A DNA stretch of 64,000 nucleotides from Bacteroides thetaiotaomicron VPI-5482 (GTDB lineage Bacteria > Bacteroidota > Bacteroidia > Bacteroidales > Bacteroidaceae): contig NC_004663.1 of the NCBI RefSeq assembly GCF_000011065.1, positions 2,418,001 through 2,482,000 on the forward strand. Reading direction: 5' to 3'. The notes beneath the pieces are model-generated. The model ran no database searches. It was not told the DNA's origin and saw only the letters and a program-made list of their open reading frames with translations. Positions 1 to 9,197 of the stretch are shown here, piece after piece (the stretch's first letter is position 1; each line of letters begins with the position of its first letter). The translations under genes and the position numbers were made by a program.

Positions 1-1083
1 AAACACACCCGTACTAACAGTATATCCATCTAAAGATGTAAAATCATTGCTACTACTAAATAATGTCTTCAATCCTTCATTAATAGGTTCAGATTTATAA
101 GCTGCAATATCAAGCTGAGTATTAACCTGTGTTGTAGAGTCTGCTACAGCTTTATCATATGCCTCTTTAGCAGCTTTACGCGCTTTTATCTTTTCGGCTA
201 CTTTTTGTTCTGCAGCTTTATAATCTGCGGAAGTCTTAATAGTAGCGATCTCAACATCAGCTTTGCTCTTTTCACTTTCATATTCAGATTTCTTCTTCTT
301 CAGATCCAGGATCTTATCATCCCATGCAGCTGCATCAAAGTCTTCTGCCAAAGCTAACATATTATTTTTCTCATCCAATAAGATTTCTGCCTTTTCAACT
401 GCAATCTGTGCCAACTTCAATTCAGCCTGTAAGCTAGCTAATGTCGGAAGATTAGGATTAACCAATGCATCATAATAATTATCCTGAGCTGTCTTTAAGG
501 CAGTGTAATATTGGTTCAGGCTAGCAGAAGCAACATAAAGTCTTTGCTGTGCTTTATCAATAATTGCTTTTTCTCCATCAGAAAGCAGAAGTTTTCCAGC
601 TTCAATGAGTTTCATTGCATTATCATAAGCTTCCTGTGCCTGTGCTGTCTGAGTCTGATAGTTCAACATAGCTGCTTTGAAGATTTCAGCTTCTTCAGCC
701 ATTTTATTTTCCCAGTAAGCTTTGTTTCTGTTAGCTTCAGCAATCTTAGCTTCCGCCTCAGCTTTTGCTTGTTCGGTAGCAGCTTGTGCGCGTTCTACTT
801 CCAGTTCTTTCAGTTTCACGTCTAAAGCATGCATCTGAACATCGTACTCTTTGTACTGATTATCCAATTCTTTAGATTTGTTTACCAGTTCCTGATAAGC
901 TACTTGCGCTTTTTGCCATTCCACTTCCACCAGTTTTACCGCAGCCTGTGCTTTAATCAGTTCGGATTTTGCTCCCCGCAGATCAACGATACCTTCCGGT
1001 TCATCGGTATCAATACATCCCGTGAATGTAGCTGTCGTACCCGCCATTAGCAAGGTTGCGACCAAATACGTCCATTTTCTCAT
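1..1083 (-). CDS. Coiled-coil surface lipoprotein, phase-variable (possible S-layer protein), 3' end outside window
   Basis: The reading frame is open from ATG at 1083 to the window edge (361 codons, no stop), so the gene continues to the left. The N-terminus has a signal segment (MRKWTYLVATLLMAG) and a lipobox-like Cys at about residue 23 (FTGC), then acidic DTDEPEG, as in exported Bacteroides lipoproteins. Residues about 35-330 are rich in Ala, Glu, Lys and Gln with heptad spacing, which predicts long coiled coils. An invertible promoter segment lies directly upstream, so expression is probably phase-variable. From memory, B. thetaiotaomicron BT1927, a phase-variable S-layer protein, sits in such a setting. 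Identity with it is inference, since I could not align them. Other surface lipoproteins with coiled coils would look the same. Confidence 0.85.
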   Translation of the reverse strand, partial: MRKWTYLVATLLMAGTTATFTGCIDTDEPEGIVDLRGAKSELIKAQAAVKLVEVEWQKAQVAYQELVNKSKELDNQYKEYDVQMHALDVKLKELEVERAQAATEQAKAEAEAKIAEANRNKAYWENKMAEEAEIFKAAMLNYQTQTAQAQEAYDNAMKLIEAGKLLLSDGEKAIIDKAQQRLYVASASLNQYYTALKTAQDNYYDALVNPNLPTLASLQAELKLAQIAVEKAEILLDEKNNMLALAEDFDAAAWDDKILDLKKKKSEYESEKSKADVEIATIKTSADYKAAEQKVAEKIKARKAAKEAYDKAVADSTTQVNTQLDIAAYKSEPINEGLKTLFSSSNDFTSLDGYTVSTGVF

Positions 1084-1173
1084 AAAAGTAAATTAAATGT
1101 TATACAATTAATAAATAAAAAATTTGTTTGCTGTCATTTCATAATCCATCTCATCTTGGTGGTCTGTCTTTCC

Positions 1174-1473
1174 GTTACTTTGTAGGTAACGGGAAAGCGT
1201 ACTTTTCCACCCCGACAGAGGCGTCTGCGGACTACATTCATTGAATAAGTAAAGAATATTTTTAACCCCTGCTCTCAGACGATGGCAGAGGGGAGGGAAA
1301 TCTTTTGCAAAAATTAAAGACCAGGCCGTGTTCTTCTCAAAAAATCCGCAGTTTTATTCTGTGTGTTTCCTTTTTTTAGTAGTTTATCAGAAAAAATATC
1401 ATTTTTGTTTGCATGTTTTCCAAAATATACCCATATTTGCAGCGTCTTTTCTTCCCGTTACCTACAAAGTAAC
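1174..1473. repeat. Invertible promoter segment bounded by 22-bp inverted repeats
   Basis: An identical 22-bp sequence occurs in opposite orientation at 1174-1195 and 1452-1473, separated by 256 bp. Each copy contains the dyad GTTAC-N7-GTAAC. I recall this motif as the consensus for one class of Bacteroides invertible promoters controlled by tyrosine recombinases. The segment lies between the start of the lipoprotein gene (1083) and the stop codon of a recombinase fragment (1480), which is the usual arrangement for such switches. Inversion would exchange position x for about 2647 minus x. Confidence 0.85.
1408..1439 (+). promoter_or_regulatory. Promoter inside the invertible segment, pointing away from the lipoprotein gene
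   Basis: TTTG (1408-1411), a 20-bp spacer and CATATTTG (1432-1439) match the Bacteroides TTTG/TAnnTTTG promoter at all but one position. It reads rightward, away from the lipoprotein gene. I found no comparable leftward promoter in the segment, so this assembly shows the OFF state. After inversion the -7 box would sit near 1208-1215 on the minus strand and give a leader of roughly 120 nt to the ATG at 1083. Confidence 0.7.
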
Positions 1474-1479
1474 AGTTCT

Positions 1480-1692
1480 CTAATTCAACAACTTACCTAC
1501 ACTATAGACCTTCTTTAAGGAAGAAATAACCGCTACATTCGCTTCATCAATTTTCTTATTCTTGAAAGGTTTCAGATACGTTTCCGTCACGGTGATGGAA
1601 GAATGCCCCATCGCTTCGGAAATAACACCGGGATGTACCTCACAATAGTATGCCATCGTAGCCCAGGTATGACGGGCAGTGTAAGTAATATT
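1480..1692 (-). pseudogene. C-terminal fragment of a Tsr-type tyrosine recombinase
   Basis: The minus strand encodes about 70 residues that read YTARHTWAT, then GHSSITVTETYLKPF, then a basic tail and a TAG stop at 1480-1482. This carries the second catalytic box (H-x-x-R equivalent at YTARH, the later GH) and the nucleophile Tyr in TETYL. The N-terminal domain and first catalytic Arg are absent. Upstream of 1692 the frame continues into sequence with no recombinase character. The stop codon is 7 bp from the right inverted repeat of the invertible segment, so the intact gene was probably the dedicated invertase of this switch. A matching N-terminal fragment lies at 44491-45267 on the same strand. 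Confidence 0.85.
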
Positions 1693-1970
1693 TAGAAATG
1701 CAATAAAAAACAGAATGACGATAATTAAACGTAAAACGTTTATAATTAAGCATTTTGCGAGAATTGCAGAACAGACAGACCTGCAAAAGAAAACAAAATA
1801 TTGCGACGTTTCAGTTACCAGACTGTTAGCCGCCTGTTTCGGAAACGACGGCAGGTAACCGAATTTTTACCGATAAGAACAAAGCGGATTTGTATTCACT
1901 GTTTCTCAATGTTTTGCATGCCAAAGAACGCTTTTCAAAGGAGTATTTTTACAACCTAAAAAAGAGCGTT
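1693..1970. other. Non-coding junction between Tsr fragment and integrase genes
   Basis: AT-rich sequence with no credible gene. It marks the left edge of the accessory region, where homology to the recombinase ends at about 1692 and GC-rich integrase sequence begins at 1971. I see no clear promoter or terminal repeat. Confidence 0.5.
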
Positions 1971-3200
1971 ATGAAAGTGGAAAAATTCAAGGTGCTGCTC
2001 TACCTGAAAAAGAGCGAGCCGGACAAGACCGGCAAAGCCCCGATCATGGGACGGATCACCCTCAACCGCACGATGGCGCAGTTCAGCTGCAAGCTCTCCT
2101 GCACCCCCGGGCTGTGGAACGCGCGTGAGAGCCGGCTGAACGGCAAGAGCCGGGAAGCGGTGGAGACCAATGAAAAAATAGAAAGACTGCTGCTTGCCGT
2201 ACACTCGGCCTTCAATTCCCTCATGGAAAGAAAAAGGGATTTCGATGCCGCCGCGGTCAGGGACATGTTCCAGGGCAATGCGGGCATGCAGATGACCCTG
2301 CTCAAACTTCTCGACCGGCATAACGGGGAAATGAAGGCCCGTGTCGGTGTGGACCGTGCGCCCACCACACTCTCGACCTACCTCTTCACCTACCGCACGC
2401 TTTCCGAATTCATCAAGGCGAAATTCAAGGTTCCGGACCTTGTCTTCGGGCAGCTCAACGAGCAGTTCATCCGCGACTATCAGGATTTCATCCTTCTGGA
2501 AAAGGGATATGCCGTGGACACGCTTCGCGGCTACCTGGCCATCTTGAAAAAGATCTGCCGCATCGCCTACAAGGAGGGCCACTCGGAGAAATACCATTTC
2601 TGCCACTTCAAGCTGCCCAAGCAGAAGGAGACAACACCGAAAGCACTCAGCCGTGAGAATTTCGAGAAGCTGCGTGATCTGGAGATACCGGAAAAACGCA
2701 GGTCACATGTCATCACCCGGGACCTCTTCCTCTTCGCCTGTTACACCGGCACCGCCTATGCCGATGCGGTAAGCATCACCCGGAAGAACCTCTTCCGGGA
2801 TGACGAGGGCAGCCTCTGGCTGAAATACCAGCGAAAGAAAACCGACTACCTCGGACGTGTCAAGCTGCTTCCGGAAGCCGTCGCGTTGATTGAGAAATAC
2901 CGGGACGATACCCGCGAGACTCTTTTCCCGCCGCAGGACTACCACACGCTCAGGGCCAATATGAAATCCCTGCGCCTGATGGCAGGGCTGAGCCAGGACC
3001 TTGTCTACCACATGGGACGGCATTCTTTCGCCTCGCTGGTCACGCTCGAGGAGGGAGTGCCGATAGAGACCATCTGCAAAATGCTGGGACACTCCAACAT
3101 AAAGACCACCCAGATATACGCGCGCGTAACCCCGAAGAAGCTGTTCGAGGACATGGACAGGTTCGTCGAGGCAACCCGCGATTTGAAACTTATCCTTTAA
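1971..3200 (+). CDS. Tyrosine recombinase / integrase of an integrative element
   Basis: A site-specific DNA recombinase of 409 residues. The start MKVEKFKVLLYLKK at 1971 is preferred over upstream non-ATG starts because Bacteroides integrases of this family begin that way. The Arm/SAM-like N-terminal domain spans about 1-210 and the catalytic domain about 220-400. The box YHMGRH gives His347 and Arg350, and TTQIYA gives the nucleophile Tyr383. The usual first catalytic Arg is not visible in YTGTAYADA, a feature also known from IntDOT-type Bacteroides integrases. The gene is followed after 19 bp by a second integrase, a tandem typical of Bacteroides integrative elements. GC content is clearly higher than in the neighbouring chromosome, which suggests transfer. 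Confidence 0.93.
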   Translation: MKVEKFKVLLYLKKSEPDKTGKAPIMGRITLNRTMAQFSCKLSCTPGLWNARESRLNGKSREAVETNEKIERLLLAVHSAFNSLMERKRDFDAAAVRDMFQGNAGMQMTLLKLLDRHNGEMKARVGVDRAPTTLSTYLFTYRTLSEFIKAKFKVPDLVFGQLNEQFIRDYQDFILLEKGYAVDTLRGYLAILKKICRIAYKEGHSEKYHFCHFKLPKQKETTPKALSRENFEKLRDLEIPEKRRSHVITRDLFLFACYTGTAYADAVSITRKNLFRDDEGSLWLKYQRKKTDYLGRVKLLPEAVALIEKYRDDTRETLFPPQDYHTLRANMKSLRLMAGLSQDLVYHMGRHSFASLVTLEEGVPIETICKMLGHSNIKTTQIYARVTPKKLFEDMDRFVEATRDLKLIL

Positions 3201-3219
3201 TCCCTAAACAATCATTATC

Positions 3220-4431
3220 ATGCGCAGTACATTCAAGCTCTTATTCTACATCAACCGTAACAAGGTGAAATCGGACGGCACGACCGCCGTCCTCTGCCGG
3301 ATCAGCATCGACGGAAAGAAATCGGCAGTCACGACAGGCGTCTATTGCAAACCCGGGGACTGGGACAGCAAGAAGTGTGAAATCAAAACAGCCAGGGAGA
3401 ACAACCGCCTTGCCGCCTTCCGCAGCCGGTTGGAAGAGGCGTACGGGAACCTGCTGAGGAACCAGGGAGTGGTCACGGCCGAACTGCTCAAGACCACCGT
3501 GTCAGGCGCCAATTCCGTACCGGAATACCTCCTGCAGGCCGGAGAGGTGGAACGCGAACGGCTCAGGGTCCGCTCCAAGGAGATCAACTCCACTTCCACC
3601 TACCGCCAGTCGAAGACCACCCAGCTCAACCTCAGGCAGTTCATCGAATCCCGCGGGATGAAGGACATCACCTTTTCGGACATCACCGAGGAGTTCGCCG
3701 AATCGTTCAAGGTCTTTCTCAAGAAGGAGCTGGGACACAGGAACGGACACGTGAACCACTGCCTGTGCTGGCTCAACCGGCTCATCTACATCGCCGTGGA
3801 CCGGGAAATACTAAGAGCCAATCCGATAGAGGACGTGGCATACGAGAGGAAAGAAACACCTAAACTAAGGCATATCAGCCGCAGTGAACTGAAGCGGATG
3901 ATGGAAACCCCGCTGCCCGACCCGATGATGGAGCTGGCACGCAGGACGTTCATCTTCTCCTCGCTGACCGGTCTGGCCTACGCGGATACGAGGGCTCTCC
4001 ATCCCCGTCACATCGGAACGACTTCGGAAGGAAGAAGGTATATCCGCATCCGCCGCGCCAAAACGGACGTGGAGGCGTTCATCCCGCTGCATCCCATAGC
4101 CGGACAGATACTGGAGCTTTACAACACCACGGATGACGACAGGCCGGTATTCCCGCTGCCGGTCCGCGACGTCCTCTGGTATGAGGTACATGGAATGGGC
4201 GTGGCATTAGGCATGAAAGAGAACCTGTCCTACCACATGGCCCGGCATTCGTTCGGGACCCTGACACTGACCGCAGGTATTCCGATAGAGAGCATCGCCA
4301 GGATGATGGGCCACACGAACATCGACAGCACGCAGGTCTACGCCCAGGTCACCGACCGGAAGATATCCTCGGACATGAACCGGCTGATGGAAAGAAGAAA
4401 GCCCGCGGCCGGCAAGGAAGCCGCAGGCTAA
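3220..4431 (+). CDS. Second tyrosine recombinase / integrase in tandem
   Basis: 403 residues, likely co-transcribed with the upstream integrase. The N-terminus (STFKLLFYINRNKVK) is the Arm-binding beta-strand type. SAM-like core-binding residues are about 110-215 and the catalytic domain about 230-390. YHMARH supplies His339 and Arg342, and STQVYAQ supplies Tyr374. As in its neighbour, the first box (LTGLAYADT) lacks an obvious Arg. The pair plus the two convergent HTH genes downstream form an integration/excision module. Which of the two integrases acts on the present ends cannot be told from sequence. GC-rich like the first gene. Confidence 0.93.
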   Translation: MRSTFKLLFYINRNKVKSDGTTAVLCRISIDGKKSAVTTGVYCKPGDWDSKKCEIKTARENNRLAAFRSRLEEAYGNLLRNQGVVTAELLKTTVSGANSVPEYLLQAGEVERERLRVRSKEINSTSTYRQSKTTQLNLRQFIESRGMKDITFSDITEEFAESFKVFLKKELGHRNGHVNHCLCWLNRLIYIAVDREILRANPIEDVAYERKETPKLRHISRSELKRMMETPLPDPMMELARRTFIFSSLTGLAYADTRALHPRHIGTTSEGRRYIRIRRAKTDVEAFIPLHPIAGQILELYNTTDDDRPVFPLPVRDVLWYEVHGMGVALGMKENLSYHMARHSFGTLTLTAGIPIESIARMMGHTNIDSTQVYAQVTDRKISSDMNRLMERRKPAAGKEAAG

Positions 4432-4495
4432 ATAAAAACTGCCGCCGGAATCGTAAATGCAATTCCGGCGACAATCCTTAAACTTAAATACGATA

Positions 4496-4789
4496 TTATA
4501 CCAATGCAGGGTGATAGTTCTCCTCCAGCAGCCTCTCGATGTCCGACTGCCTGTACAGGATCTTCCCGCCAAGCTGGATATAGGGAATCCGTCCTTGGTC
4601 CCTGTAATCCTGCAGGCACCTGCGGCTGATCTTCAACATCCCGGAAAGCTCCCTGTCGGTCAGGAACCGTTCCCCGTTGAAGGGAGGACGGTTGTCACGG
4701 GCAAGACGTTCCACTTTTTTCTCCATGTCGTCCAGCAGGGCAAAGAACCTGCGGACACGTTCGTTCTCCTTGTCGATAATGCCTTCCAT
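4496..4789 (-). CDS. Helix-turn-helix excisionase-like protein
   Basis: 97 residues. After an N-terminal charged helix (DKENERVRRFFALLDDMEKK) comes a winged-helix/MerR-like domain at about 45-92: LTDRELSGMLKISRRCLQDY, then RIPYIQLGGKILYR and a C-terminal helix. This is the fold of small Bacteroides element proteins such as Xis2c/Xis2d of CTnDOT, which assist excision. The gene lies tail-to-tail with the second integrase and 12 bp downstream of a related broken gene. Function as a recombination directionality factor is inferred from family and position. Confidence 0.8.
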   Translation of the reverse strand: MEGIIDKENERVRRFFALLDDMEKKVERLARDNRPPFNGERFLTDRELSGMLKISRRCLQDYRDQGRIPYIQLGGKILYRQSDIERLLEENYHPALV

Positions 4790-4801
4790 CTCTTCCGCTC
4801 T

Positions 4802-5125
4802 TTAAAGGTTTCCGTTCTTCCTTCTTTCTCTCACCTCCTTCTCCTTACGTCTGATGCCGACGTAGACCATCAACTTCTCCACATCCCCGGGCTTGTAATA
4901 GAACTTGCGCTGGAGGCGGGTGAACGCCAGCCGTCCGGTATCGCGGAGAGTCTGCAGGGTACGCGGCGAGATGTCAAGGCGCAGGCAGACATCCTGGCCG
5001 TCCAGTCACTCTCCGGGTTCCTTACAGCGGTTTCTCTCATACAATCTGTCCACACGTGCGGACAGGTTCTCGGCGCGCGCCAGCATCCTCTCAAGGACAC
5101 CGGCCTCGATGTAGCATATTTCCAT
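4802..5125 (-). pseudogene. Helix-turn-helix excisionase-like gene with premature TGA
   Basis: The frame starts at ATG 5125 (MEICYIEAGVLERML) and would give 107 residues to TAA at 4802-4804, but an in-frame TGA stands at 5006-5008, after codon 39. The sequence after the stop, LDGQDVCLRLDISPRTLQTL and on to YYKPGDVEKLM, is the HTH domain expected for this family, and the residue at the stop is normally Trp. A single TGG-to-TGA change explains it. The first part is only the coiled N-terminal helix, so the gene product probably cannot bind DNA. Loss may help fix the element in place. Confidence 0.8.
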
Positions 5126-5630
5126 ATTTTCAACTCGTTTAAATATCAGTGCGAATATAAGGGAAGAAACCATGAGAGGCAAGCACGACCGGCACACTGG
5201 CAGGAATAGTCATGGATAGTCGGTTTTTGTCATATGGGAAGGAAAAAGAAAGCCGAAGCAGGTCTGGATCCACTACCCCCTTTGGGTATGTGAAAGGAAC
5301 GTTGTGGTGAAAGAAAAAACTCCTTTTCACACATGGATGAGGCAATGCCGGAAGTCCGGCAATAAAAAATGTGGCTTCTCTATCCGGGTAAATGCCATGA
5401 TTACAGACTTCTTCCTGTTCCTATACCATCAGGTCGGTTACCTTCAGGTTAACAACTTATCCAACCTGTGATAGATCCGGATGTGAAAAGATTACTTTGG
5501 CTGGCTATTACAATATAATAAGTAGAATCATGTCAAATCTACTGCTGCTATTGTTTGTTGATAATGGCTGGCAGTAGAACAAACTTTCGTTAAACCAATA
5601 CGTTCATTCTTTATTATCAAGTTTTTAGAC
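5126..5630. other. Intergenic region upstream of the restriction-modification gene
   Basis: No gene that I can support. The composition changes here from the GC-rich integrase module to the AT-rich restriction-modification gene, so this stretch contains a module boundary. Short reading frames on the minus strand show no domain features. Confidence 0.4.
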
Positions 5631-5638
5631 TACCTTTG
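5631..5638 (+). promoter_or_regulatory. Promoter -7 box of the restriction-modification gene
   Basis: TACCTTTG matches TAnnTTTG, 28 bp before the ATG at 5667. A clear TTTG at -33 is missing; the sequence about 20 bp upstream is T-rich. Confidence 0.5.
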
Positions 5639-5666
5639 TATTTTATTAACTCATTTACCAAACATT

Positions 5667-8600
5667 ATGGGACTACTCAAACCGAATCAAGTTTTGAACA
5701 AAGCATATAGACAGGTTGCGATTGAAACAACAGATTTTGACTTATTCAAAAATGCCCTTCGCACATTGAGAGACAATATTGTGGATGGGCAAAGAGAACA
5801 CACGCAAAAAGAACATTTACGTAATTTTCTGAGTGAAACGTTCTACAAGCCATACTACATGGCTCCCGAAGAAGATATTGATTTGGCTATCCGATTGGAT
5901 AAAACTATCAAGTCCAATATAGGGTTATTGATTGAAGTAAAGAGTACCACCAACAAAGGTGAGATGATTTCTAATGACAATCTTAATCGTAAGGCTTTGC
6001 AGGAATTATTGCTATACTATCTTAAAGAACGTGTCAATAAGAAGAACAATGATATTAAATATCTCATCGCTACTAATATTCATGAATTCTTTATTTTTGA
6101 TGCCCATGAGTTTGAACGCAAATTCTATCAGAACAAACAATTACGTCGTGAGTTTCAAGACTTTGTGGATGGACGCAAAACCAGTAACAAAACCGATTTC
6201 TTCTATACTGAAATTGCAACAACCTATATTGAGGAGGTGAAAGATAGCCTTGAATACACTTACTTCAACTTACAAGACTATCAACACCTGCTTGATAGAA
6301 CAGACAGTAGCGCTTCACGCAAACTTATCGAACTTTATAAGATATTCAGCGATACACATCTTTTGAAGCTATCGTTCCAAAATGACAGCAATTCGCTCAA
6401 CCGTGGATTCTACACTGAGCTGCTACACATTATTGGTATTGAGGAACGCAAAGAGAATAATAAAACCGTGATTGTACGCAAAGCTGTGGAACGGCGTGAC
6501 GAGGCTTCATTACTAGAGAATACTATTAACCAACTGGATGCAGAAGATTGTTTGCGTCACATAAATGGTAGTTTGTATGGGAATGATTATGAGGAACGGT
6601 TATTCAATGTTGCAATGGAATTGTGTATTACTTGGATGAATCGTATCCTTTTCTTGAAACTGTTGGAGGCTCAGATGTTGAAATACCACAATGGAGATGC
6701 AATCTATAAATTTCTTTCAATAACTAAGATTCATGACTATGATGATCTCAACACACTCTTTTTCCAAGTGCTTGCACGTGACATGGGCAGCCGCACACAC
6801 TCCATTATGCGTGATTTTGCTTACGTTCCCTATCTTAACAGTTCTCTTTTCGAGGTGACAGATTTGGAAAGTAAAACAATTAAGATAAACAGCCTTTCAC
6901 AACGTACGGTACTTCCTGTCTTGGCGAGTAGCGTATTACGAAATAAAAAACGTAATCTACAAGTCAACGCATTACCCACCCTGCAATATTTGTTTGCTTT
7001 TCTCGACGCTTATAACTTTGCGAGCGAAGGCAGTGAAGAAGTGCAAGAAGAGGCTAAAACACTCATCAATGCTTCTGTTTTAGGGCTTATATTCGAGAAA
7101 ATAAATGGTCACAAGGATGGTTCAGTATTCACTCCAGGCTTTATCACTATGTTCATGTGCCGTGAAGCAATCACCAAGACCGTGTTGCAAAAGTTTAATG
7201 GTTATTATGGCTGGAATTGTACCACCCGTATAGAACTATACAACCATATTGACAATATAGTCGAAGCTAATGAACTAATTAACAGTTTGCGACTGTGTGA
7301 TCCAGCTGTTGGTTCGGGTCACTTTCTTGTGTCTGCTCTCAATGAACTGATACTCTTGAAATACGAATTAGGTATTTTGGTAGATGCTACCGGTAAGCGT
7401 ATCCGCAAAGCGGACTATCAACTTGCCATTGAAAATGACGAGCTGATTGTTACCGATACCGAAGGTAATTTATTTGCTTACAACCCACTCAATGCGGAAA
7501 GTCGCCGCATGCAGGAAACTCTTTTCAAGGAGAAGCGTCAAATCATTGAGAACTGTTTATTTGGCGTTGATATTAACCCCAACTCTGTGAAGATTTGCCG
7601 CCTACGACTGTGGATTGAATTGTTGAAGAATGCTTACTATACGGCTGAAAGTAATTACACTTATTTAGAAACCTTACCAAATATCGACATTAACATCAAA
7701 TGTGGAAATTCTTTGCTTCACCGATTCGCTTTGACAGACAGTATTCAGACCGTACTGCGAGAGTCTAGTATCAGCATCAGCCAATATAAGGAGGCTGTAG
7801 CTAAATATAAAAATGCCCAAAGTAAAAGCGAAAAGCAGGATTTGGAAACGTTTATAACAGAAATCAAGTCGAAACTGAAAACAGAGATCAACCGCCGGGA
7901 TGCACGATTGGTTAGATTGAACAAACGCCGCTCTGAGTTGGCAAACTTACAAGCGCCTCAACTGTTTGAACCGACAAAAAAGGAAAAGAAAGCGTCGGAC
8001 AAGCGCATTGCCGATTTAAAGAAAGAAATTGCGACTTTAGAAAATATATTTGAGGAAATACGCTCCAACAAAATTTATCTTGGTGCATTCGAATGGCGTA
8101 TAGAGTTTCCAGAAGTACTCGATGCCGAAGGCAACTTCTTGGGATTTGACTGTATCATTGGCAATCCACCTTACATTCAGTTACAATCTATGGGTAAGAG
8201 TGCCGATGTATTAGAATGCATGGGTTACATAACTTATGCACGCACTGGTGATATTTACTGCCTCTTCTATGAGTTGGGTATGAACCTGCTTACTCCCAAT
8301 GGTTTTCTTTGCTATATCACGTCTAATAAATGGATGCGTGCAGGGTATGGTGAAGCCTTGCGAGGTTATTTCGCAAGCAAGACCAATCCTATTATGTTGG
8401 TAGATTTTGCAGGTATAAAAATATTCGATGCAATAACGGTAGAAGCAAATATTCTTTTATCTCAAAAAGCAGCAAATATTTTTAACACACAAGCTTGTTT
8501 GGTACAAGATTCGAATGGCTTGAATAATTTGAGCGATTTCGTGCAGCAACAAGGCGTGAAGTGTAACTTTGCAGATTCTATCCCATGGGTGATATTGTCT

Positions 8601-9197
8601 CCCATTGAACAGAGCATCAAGCAGAAGATTGAGTCTGTGGGAATACCCTTGAAGGATTGGAACATCCAAATCAACTATGGGATAAAAACTGGTTTCAATG
8701 ATGCTTTTATCATTTCTACCGAAAAGCGTGATGAGATACTAGCGAATTGTCAAACAGAAGATGAACGTGTTCGGACGGCTGAACTTATACGACCGATTCT
8801 TCGTGGCAGGGATATCAAGAGATATGAATATGAATGGGCGGACTTGTGGATTATAGCCACATTTCCTTCGCGGCATTATGATATAGAAAGTTATCCTGCG
8901 GTGAAAAATTATCTTCTGTCAATTGGCATAGAGCGTTTAGAACAAACAGGAGAAACTCATATTGTTAATGGCAAAAAAATAAAAGCCCGAAAGAAAACTA
9001 GTAACGAGTGGTTTGAAACACAAGATAGCATCAGTTATTGGGAGGATTTTTCTAAGCCAAAAATTGTATGGAAAATAATCGGAAACCAAATGGCTTTTGC
9101 ATATGATGCCAACAATTATGTAATGAACAATGCCTGTTATATTATGACAGGCGATCATTTGGATTATCTGTTGGCAGTATTGAATTCCAATAACTGA
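5667..9197 (+). CDS. Type IIG restriction-modification enzyme (Eco57I-like), C-terminus truncated
   Basis: A single-chain DNA methyltransferase with a fused nuclease. Residues 1-150 carry a PD-(D/E)xK-type nuclease site (Asp72 in IDLAI; Glu90 and Lys92 in LIEVKST). The methylase domain has motif I DPAVGSGHF (Asp545) and motif IV NPPY (Asn833), the signature of N6-adenine methylases; a coiled-coil Lys/Glu insert lies between them. The C-terminal specificity part begins near 980. The frame ends at LLAVLNSNN, where homologues carry on (LNSKL-type continuation), because an insertion-sequence remnant starts at about 9190. So up to a few hundred residues of the target-recognition region are missing. 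The protein is 1176 residues and may be inactive or altered in specificity. Confidence 0.85.
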   Translation: MGLLKPNQVLNKAYRQVAIETTDFDLFKNALRTLRDNIVDGQREHTQKEHLRNFLSETFYKPYYMAPEEDIDLAIRLDKTIKSNIGLLIEVKSTTNKGEMISNDNLNRKALQELLLYYLKERVNKKNNDIKYLIATNIHEFFIFDAHEFERKFYQNKQLRREFQDFVDGRKTSNKTDFFYTEIATTYIEEVKDSLEYTYFNLQDYQHLLDRTDSSASRKLIELYKIFSDTHLLKLSFQNDSNSLNRGFYTELLHIIGIEERKENNKTVIVRKAVERRDEASLLENTINQLDAEDCLRHINGSLYGNDYEERLFNVAMELCITWMNRILFLKLLEAQMLKYHNGDAIYKFLSITKIHDYDDLNTLFFQVLARDMGSRTHSIMRDFAYVPYLNSSLFEVTDLESKTIKINSLSQRTVLPVLASSVLRNKKRNLQVNALPTLQYLFAFLDAYNFASEGSEEVQEEAKTLINASVLGLIFEKINGHKDGSVFTPGFITMFMCREAITKTVLQKFNGYYGWNCTTRIELYNHIDNIVEANELINSLRLCDPAVGSGHFLVSALNELILLKYELGILVDATGKRIRKADYQLAIENDELIVTDTEGNLFAYNPLNAESRRMQETLFKEKRQIIENCLFGVDINPNSVKICRLRLWIELLKNAYYTAESNYTYLETLPNIDINIKCGNSLLHRFALTDSIQTVLRESSISISQYKEAVAKYKNAQSKSEKQDLETFITEIKSKLKTEINRRDARLVRLNKRRSELANLQAPQLFEPTKKEKKASDKRIADLKKEIATLENIFEEIRSNKIYLGAFEWRIEFPEVLDAEGNFLGFDCIIGNPPYIQLQSMGKSADVLECMGYITYARTGDIYCLFYELGMNLLTPNGFLCYITSNKWMRAGYGEALRGYFASKTNPIMLVDFAGIKIFDAITVEANILLSQKAANIFNTQACLVQDSNGLNNLSDFVQQQGVKCNFADSIPWVILSPIEQSIKQKIESVGIPLKDWNIQINYGIKTGFNDAFIISTEKRDEILANCQTEDERVRTAELIRPILRGRDIKRYEYEWADLWIIATFPSRHYDIESYPAVKNYLLSIGIERLEQTGETHIVNGKKIKARKKTSNEWFETQDSISYWEDFSKPKIVWKIIGNQMAFAYDANNYVMNNACYIMTGDHLDYLLAVLNSNN

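Noticed and set aside
1956..2606. Leftward frame of 216 codons opposite the first integrase
   Set aside because: It is antisense to a well-supported integrase, has no domain features and arises from the GC-rich codon usage of that gene.
4457..5209. Rightward frame of 250 codons across the HTH genes
   Set aside because: It is antisense to an intact and a broken excisionase-like gene; protein sequence shows no family features.
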